This document shows, one piece after another, positions 60,502 through 64,000 of a DNA stretch of 64,000 bases; position 1 is the first letter of the stretch, and each line of letters starts with the position of its first letter. Source of the DNA: Candidatus Dormiibacterota bacterium (lineage in GTDB: Bacteria; Vulcanimicrobiota; Vulcanimicrobiia; Vulcanimicrobiales; Vulcanimicrobiaceae). The notes below the pieces were generated by a model. It was not told the origin of the DNA. It saw only the letters and a list, made by a program, of their open reading frames with translations, and ran no database searches. A program made the position numbers and the translations under genes. Location of the stretch: positions 62,001 to 126,000 of the forward strand of contig DATKQG010000023.1 in the NCBI GenBank assembly GCA_035532835.1. The letters are read 5' to 3'.

Positions 60502-60933
60502 CTAAGGCTTCGAGCAAGGAACGCGCGGGCGCTTATCCATGTTGGTGTACGGCTGCTTGGCCGAACCGACCTTAAAACTGAGCAGTTCGAGCCCGTCCAT
60601 CTTGGTCAGGTTTGCAATCGTATGGGGAGCGTTGGCGGGAATCACGATAGCCGAACCGGCGCGAACCGTCTTTGCGGCCTGCCCTTTTACGGTGACGGTG
60701 GCCGTACCACGCTCGACGACGAGATACTCTCTGGCGCTATGCGAGTGCAACCGCGCGGTATATCCCGGCACCATCGTGAGGTCGGAGATGAATACTTGAT
60801 CGCCGTCCTTATCGCCCGGAACCGGAGCCGGCAAAAGAACGTCATGGCAAACGAAACTCAACGTGCCGGCCGACGCGAGGGTTGGAAACGCAAGAATACC
60901 TGCGGCTATAAAGAGCGCTGCAATAGTTTTCAT
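60502..60933 (-). CDS. Secreted single-domain cupin
   Basis: 143 residues with a signal peptide (MKTIAALFIAAGILAFPTLA, cleavage near SAGTL). The cupin core shows ARLHSHSAREYLVVERGTAT (metal-site His-x-His and Glu) and IPANAPHTIANL (third His). Two cysteines outside the core (FVCHD, VPCSKP) could form a disulfide in the mature protein. Cupins of this type may bind small ligands or be small oxygenases; the role is unknown. It is a single gene with its own terminator. Confidence 0.8.
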   Translation of the reverse strand: MKTIAALFIAAGILAFPTLASAGTLSFVCHDVLLPAPVPGDKDGDQVFISDLTMVPGYTARLHSHSAREYLVVERGTATVTVKGQAAKTVRAGSAIVIPANAPHTIANLTKMDGLELLSFKVGSAKQPYTNMDKRPRVPCSKP

Positions 60934-61010
60934 AAAAGAACCTCTTTCCGCCGCAACGCTTCCGTAGCGCGCGCCTGACCCCTATCTTGCACGCGACGGT
61001 TCTCTCAATC

Positions 61011-61460
61011 TTAATAGTTCAGCGCGCCGAGCAACGCTTCGCGCAACGGTTCCGGGAGCGGCCTGCTCTTCTTCGTGGTGCGGTCCATGCATGCGGCGGT
61101 GAGGACGAATTGGGCTCCCGCTTCGCCGGTGCGCTCGTTGAAGACCACGCTTCTCCAGCGCACGCTCGAGGCGCCGACGTGCTCCAGGTGGGTGCGAATG
61201 CGCAACCAATCGTCCATCAGCGCCGGAGCATGGTACTGCGCTTCGGCTTTCACCCGAGGCAACCAGAAATCCAGTTCATCGAAAACGGTATTGTATGGAA
61301 ACCCGAGCTCGCGGAACATGTCCATCTCGGCCAACTCCGCGAAGCGCCAGTATGCGGCGAAATACAGGATGCCGGCAATATCGACATCGGCCCACTGCAC
61401 GCGCAGCCGCGATTCAAACGTGCGCGTACCGGGCGCCAACATTTCGCGAAACGCGGGCAT
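61011..61460 (-). CDS. Acyl-CoA thioesterase, 4-hydroxybenzoyl-CoA thioesterase/YbgC-like
   Basis: 149 residues, hot-dog fold. FESRLRVQWADVDIAGILYF carries the catalytic Asp of the 4HBT family (WxDxDxxGxxxxxxY), with AELAEMDMFRELG as the central helix. WRSVVFNERTGEAGAQFVL and CMDRTTKKSRPLPEPLREAL complete the fold. The substrate is unknown. The ATG overlaps the ribE stop (ATGA) and has GGGAGG 8 nt upstream, so it is the third gene of the ribD-ribE unit. A longer frame upstream lies in ribE and is rejected. Confidence 0.85.
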   Translation of the reverse strand: MPAFREMLAPGTRTFESRLRVQWADVDIAGILYFAAYWRFAELAEMDMFRELGFPYNTVFDELDFWLPRVKAEAQYHAPALMDDWLRIRTHLEHVGASSVRWRSVVFNERTGEAGAQFVLTAACMDRTTKKSRPLPEPLREALLGALNY

Positions 61461-62077
61461 CAGCGCGCCTCCCCGGGGCCGGCCAAGGCGCAAGCCGCGG
61501 CATACGCGTAGCGCGCGAGCGGATCGACTTCGAGATTCACCTTCGATCCGACCGGCCGCGCGCCGAGCGTCGTGCGCGCGAGCGTCTCGGGGATCAGCGC
61601 GATTTCGAACCACCCGTCGTCGACCGCCGCAACGGTGAGGCTGATGCCGTCCACGGCAATAAATGCTTTCTGCGCAATCATCGGCGCAAGTTCCGGCGGC
61701 CGCTCGATGCGCATGCGCTCGCCCTGCCCTTCCGCGCTGCGCCCGATCACGCGCGCGGGTGCGTCGACGTGGCCGTAGACGAAGTGCCCACCCATCCGGT
61801 CGCCCATCCGCAACGAATATTCAAGATTCACGCTCTCGCCGATACTGCGATCGCCCAGATTCGTCCGGGCGATCGTTTCGGGTACCACGTCGAACCATAC
61901 CACATCGCCTTCGATGCGCGTCGCGGTCAAGCACGTGCCGTTCACCGCAATCGAATCCTTCGGTTCCGGCTTCTCGGCCGCGATGCCCTCGCAGCGCACC
62001 GCCAAGCTCATACCGCCGCTGGGCGGCCGATCCATCGTTACGATGGCCCCGCGATACGCGATCAGTCCACTAAACAT
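61460..62077 (-). CDS. ribE: Riboflavin synthase, alpha chain
   Basis: 205 residues, two similar beta-barrel halves. MFSGLIAYRG is the usual start; KDSIAVNGTCLTATRIEGD and KAFIAVDGISLTVAAVDDGW are the duplicated substrate motifs; GDRMGGHFVYGHVDAPA links them. It dismutates two lumazine molecules to riboflavin. GGAGG is 5-6 nt before the ATG, which lies 8 nt inside the end of ribD. An upstream in-frame ATG falls within ribD and is not used. Confidence 0.94.
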   Translation of the reverse strand: MFSGLIAYRGAIVTMDRPPSGGMSLAVRCEGIAAEKPEPKDSIAVNGTCLTATRIEGDVVWFDVVPETIARTNLGDRSIGESVNLEYSLRMGDRMGGHFVYGHVDAPARVIGRSAEGQGERMRIERPPELAPMIAQKAFIAVDGISLTVAAVDDGWFEIALIPETLARTTLGARPVGSKVNLEVDPLARYAYAAACALAGPGEAR

Positions 62078-63194
62078 CCGTGCCTCCAGAGTGTGCGGGG
62101 CCAAGCGTGCCCGAAATAACGACATCGTCACCGACGCGCTCTACGCTATCGATCGCCAAGCGTTGACGTAAGGATGCAAGATCGGCACCCGCTAATACGG
62201 GCACGGCGGTATCGGTCCGCAGCAATACCGGCGCAATCGCCCAATAGAGCCGGTCGACCAATCCCGCGGCGATCAAGCGTCCCCCGATGGTTGGGCCGCC
62301 CTCGCAGAGCACGCTTTGAATGCCGCGTCGCGCGAGCGCGCGCATCGCTTCGGGCAGATCGAGTTGCGTCGAGGTCGCGTCGCCGACGAACAGCACGTCC
62401 GCATCTCTGCGCAGATTCTCGAAGCGTCCGCGCGCGCCGGCCGGTGCGAGCACGAGCGTCGGCGCGTAATCGGCCACGTGTGCGATCGCGCGCGACGTCT
62501 CTGAAACGGTATCGTTTTCGCACGCAACCACGCGCACGTAATCGCGCAAACGATGGTGCGCCGGCCGTACGGTCAATTGCGGGTCGTCCACTCGAACCGT
62601 CCCCGCACCGACCATCACCGCATCGTAGGCGATGCGCAACTCGCGCACGTAGAGACGTTCTGCTTCGCACGTCAACCACTCTTGCACCCCCGGCTGCGAG
62701 GTGATGTAACCGTCGAGCGACATCGCCATCTTGAGCGCCAGATAGGGCCGATCGCGATCGACCGCGCGTGCGAACCGTTCGATCAGCGCGCGCGCCGTCG
62801 CATCATTCGCAACGTCGACTTGGACGCCGCGCGCGCGCAAGGTCGCCACGCCTCCGCCGTTGGTCTTAGGATTTGGATCGAGCGTGCCGACGACGACGCG
62901 CGCCACGCCCGCATCGGCGAGCGCCTGCGAGCACGCGGGCGTGCGCCCAATGTGATTGCACGGCTCGAGCGAAACGTACACGGTCGCACCGCGCGCATCT
63001 TCAGCTTGCGCTAGAGCCACGACTTCGGCGTGCGCGAGCCCGGCCCGATGGTGATAACCCTCGCCGATAATCGCGCCCTCGCGCACGATCACCGCCCCCA
63101 CCTGCGGATTGGGGGACGTGTTGCCGGTGCCGCGCGCGGCCAATTCGTAGGAGCGTTCGAGAAAGAGGCGATCGAGCGCGCTCAGGGTCTCCAT
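62070..63194 (-). CDS. ribD: Bifunctional riboflavin deaminase/reductase
   Basis: 374 residues. The deaminase domain has GNTSPNPQVGAVIV, AGLAHAEVVAL (zinc His and catalytic Glu) and SLEPCNHIGRTPACSQAL (two zinc Cys). The reductase domain has RPYLALKMAMSLDGYI, DAVMVGAGTVRVDDPQLTVR and VLCEGGPTIGGRLIAAGLVD. It carries out steps 2-3 of riboflavin synthesis. It leads the ribD-ribE-thioesterase unit. The 120 bp upstream show no FMN-riboswitch core, only a 7-bp hairpin (AAGACGA/TCGTCTT, about 63266-63291) that may end the upstream unit. Confidence 0.95.
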   Translation of the reverse strand: METLSALDRLFLERSYELAARGTGNTSPNPQVGAVIVREGAIIGEGYHHRAGLAHAEVVALAQAEDARGATVYVSLEPCNHIGRTPACSQALADAGVARVVVGTLDPNPKTNGGGVATLRARGVQVDVANDATARALIERFARAVDRDRPYLALKMAMSLDGYITSQPGVQEWLTCEAERLYVRELRIAYDAVMVGAGTVRVDDPQLTVRPAHHRLRDYVRVVACENDTVSETSRAIAHVADYAPTLVLAPAGARGRFENLRRDADVLFVGDATSTQLDLPEAMRALARRGIQSVLCEGGPTIGGRLIAAGLVDRLYWAIAPVLLRTDTAVPVLAGADLASLRQRLAIDSVERVGDDVVISGTLGPAHSGGTDV

Positions 63195-63314
63195 GCTGCG
63201 TCTCTTCTACGCCAAGGCGACAGAGACCGCCGCAGAGGCTCACTCGGCGCCCAACCTAAGCGAAAAGACGACCCGGTGAGATCGTCTTCTCGATTTGCTT
63301 GGCAGCGGCATGAA

Positions 63315-63437
63315 TTAATCTTCACGTTCCATGCGCTCGCGAACGAGCTTAAACGCGTACTCTTCCGGCGCAACGGCTATAAGAAAATCCTCGAATAGCC
63401 TCTTGAAATATGCTTTCATCGCCAAGTGCGCTTTCAC
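63315..63437 (-). CDS. Small hypothetical helical protein (40 residues)
   Basis: A 40-codon frame starting with GTG 4 nt after the stop of the upstream membrane-protein gene. It reads VKAHLAMKAYFKRLFEDFLI then AVAPEEYAFKLVRERMERED, an amphipathic, strongly charged helical peptide with credible codon use. The tight spacing suggests translational coupling. I recognise no family. An in-frame ATG six codons later is an alternative start. Confidence 0.5.
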   Translation of the reverse strand: MKAHLAMKAYFKRLFEDFLIAVAPEEYAFKLVRERMERED

Positions 63438-63441
63438 AACA

Positions 63442-63891
63442 TCACTTTAGCATCGTTTCTTGCAGTACTACAAGTAGGGGCGGGATTACGCCCAACCCGA
63501 CCAGGATGAGCCACGAGTTCCAGGCCAGTCTGAGAGCTGACCGTTTGCTCGCTAGCGACCACTCGTTATGAGCGAAATGCTCACCAAGGGCATTGATCGC
63601 CATTTGAAGCGCGGCCTCGCCTCCACCCCGCACTAAAAACTCTACCTCGCCACGGCTACGAGAAGCCGCGACCGATCTCCGTACTCCTCGTAACGTTATG
63701 AATATCGGGAGCACCATGGCCGCCGCAACCAGCCCATCGCCCCTTATGATCGTAAACACTCCACCTGCCGCAACGGCTAACGCGACCACTCCGTAGAGTA
63801 GGCCGTCGGCGTTTCCAAGCAGCACGACGATTTCACCCGATGCCTGTGCGAGGGAGTCGTGCTGCTTCCAGAGGCGCTCCTCTACGTCCAT
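63442..63891 (-). CDS. Hypothetical membrane protein
   Basis: 149 residues. It has a charged N-terminal helix (MDVEERLWKQHDSLAQASGE), two adjacent hydrophobic segments (GLLYGVVALAVAAGGVFTII and GLVAAAMVLPIFITLRGV), a polar middle with many Arg/Ser, and a C-terminal hydrophobic segment (LAWNSWLILVGLGVIPPLLVVL). Topology suggests a three-helix inner-membrane protein. I recognise no family. It follows the comF-like gene by 6 bp and may be in one unit with it and the 40-codon gene. Confidence 0.6.
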   Translation of the reverse strand: MDVEERLWKQHDSLAQASGEIVVLLGNADGLLYGVVALAVAAGGVFTIIRGDGLVAAAMVLPIFITLRGVRRSVAASRSRGEVEFLVRGGGEAALQMAINALGEHFAHNEWSLASKRSALRLAWNSWLILVGLGVIPPLLVVLQETMLK

Positions 63892-63897
63892 CTTAAC

Positions 63898-64000
63898 CTA
63901 AGCCAATGCGACCACGACCGCTGCAACGACGCGTGCGCCGGCTATGCGCAACTCGTGGGCGCAGTCTTCGAGGGTGCTTCCCGTCGTGCAGACATCGTCG
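63898..64000 (-). CDS. comF: ComF-family phosphoribosyltransferase-like protein, C-terminal end (partial)
   Basis: The last 33 codons of a gene that continues beyond the window. DDVCTTGSTLEDCAHELRIA is the PRPP-binding loop (DD-x-x-TTG-S/A-T), and the sequence ends GARVVAAVVVALA. This is the usual end of ComF/GntX-type proteins, linked to DNA uptake in competence. Only the C-terminal motif can be judged. Confidence 0.8.
   Translation of the reverse strand, partial: DDVCTTGSTLEDCAHELRIAGARVVAAVVVALA

Noticed and set aside
63195-63314. FMN riboswitch upstream of ribD
   Set aside because: The conserved RFN segments are not visible on the minus strand; only a weak 7-bp hairpin is there.
1-64000. 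CRISPR arrays, rRNA and tRNA genes, prophage or restriction-modification genes
   Set aside because: No regularly spaced repeats, no cloverleaf-type or rRNA sequence, and no phage or defence gene families were recognised; the only mobile element is the IS607.

Overview
This is a gene-dense, GC-rich bacterial chromosome segment. It has many 4-bp start/stop overlaps, frequent GTG/TTG starts, and a mixture of Shine-Dalgarno-led genes and at least one probably leaderless gene. Lipoprotein signals, an outer-membrane barrel-type protein and a cytochrome bd oxidase suggest a diderm, at least facultatively aerobic bacterium. No rRNA, tRNA or CRISPR array was seen, so the taxon cannot be fixed from the window. 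The gene set (secreted sedolisin lipoprotein, DUF5916-type protein, archaeal-type PurP in a bacterial purine cluster) would fit an under-sampled phylum such as Eremiobacterota/WPS-2, but that is a guess.

Layout. Positions 1-4700 hold an HPr-kinase-like pair (the first cut by the window edge), a signal-peptidase-like/nucleotidyltransferase fusion, a PqqD-like protein and a two-gene ABC exporter; together these resemble the accessory part of a RiPP (lasso-peptide-like) cluster. Positions 4.9-13.5 kb are a surface-glycan operon: GT2, an amino-sugar trio (DegT aminotransferase, Gfo/Idh/MocA dehydrogenase, left-handed beta-helix acyltransferase), an FAD enzyme, a polysaccharide deacetylase and two multi-spanning glycosyltransferases. 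A secreted DsrE-like protein ends this run.

Positions 14.2-20.1 kb are the threonine/methionine block, in two units (thrC-thrB and hom-metY-metX). Each unit has its own promoter, a short leader peptide and an intrinsic terminator ahead of the first enzyme. The first leader has 12 consecutive Thr codons. The second is rich in Met, Cys and Thr. This is strong evidence for ribosome-mediated attenuation separating the two branches of homoserine metabolism.

Positions 20-24.4 kb carry a DUF5916-type outer-membrane protein and an apparently intact IS607-family element (serine recombinase TnpA plus TnpB). Positions 24.6-43 kb are mainly housekeeping: isochorismatase-like hydrolase, a GNAT-PurN fusion, purM, pepA, panB, a homocysteine methyltransferase, purF, a BAX-inhibitor-1 membrane protein, a radical SAM protein, a csoR-clcA pair with a CsoR-type operator, purD, guaA, tpx, a methyltransferase, purP1 and cydAB.

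Positions 44.7-55.3 kb form a long minus-strand run: zinc-ribbon protein, mtnA, holA, purB, purC fused to a degenerate PurE domain, purL, purQ, an elongated PurS-like protein, purP2 and a secreted protein. With the outlying genes, nearly the whole route from PRPP to IMP is present except a clearly functional purE/purK and purH. Two PurP paralogues are present, implying formate-dependent AICAR formylation. Positions 55.4-64 kb hold a sedolisin lipoprotein, a Rieske fusion protein, and riboflavin genes in two units (ribBA-ribH and ribD-ribE-thioesterase). RibBA carries an N-terminal XRE-type HTH domain, and a perfect dyad overlaps the -35 of its own promoter. The window ends inside a comF-like gene.
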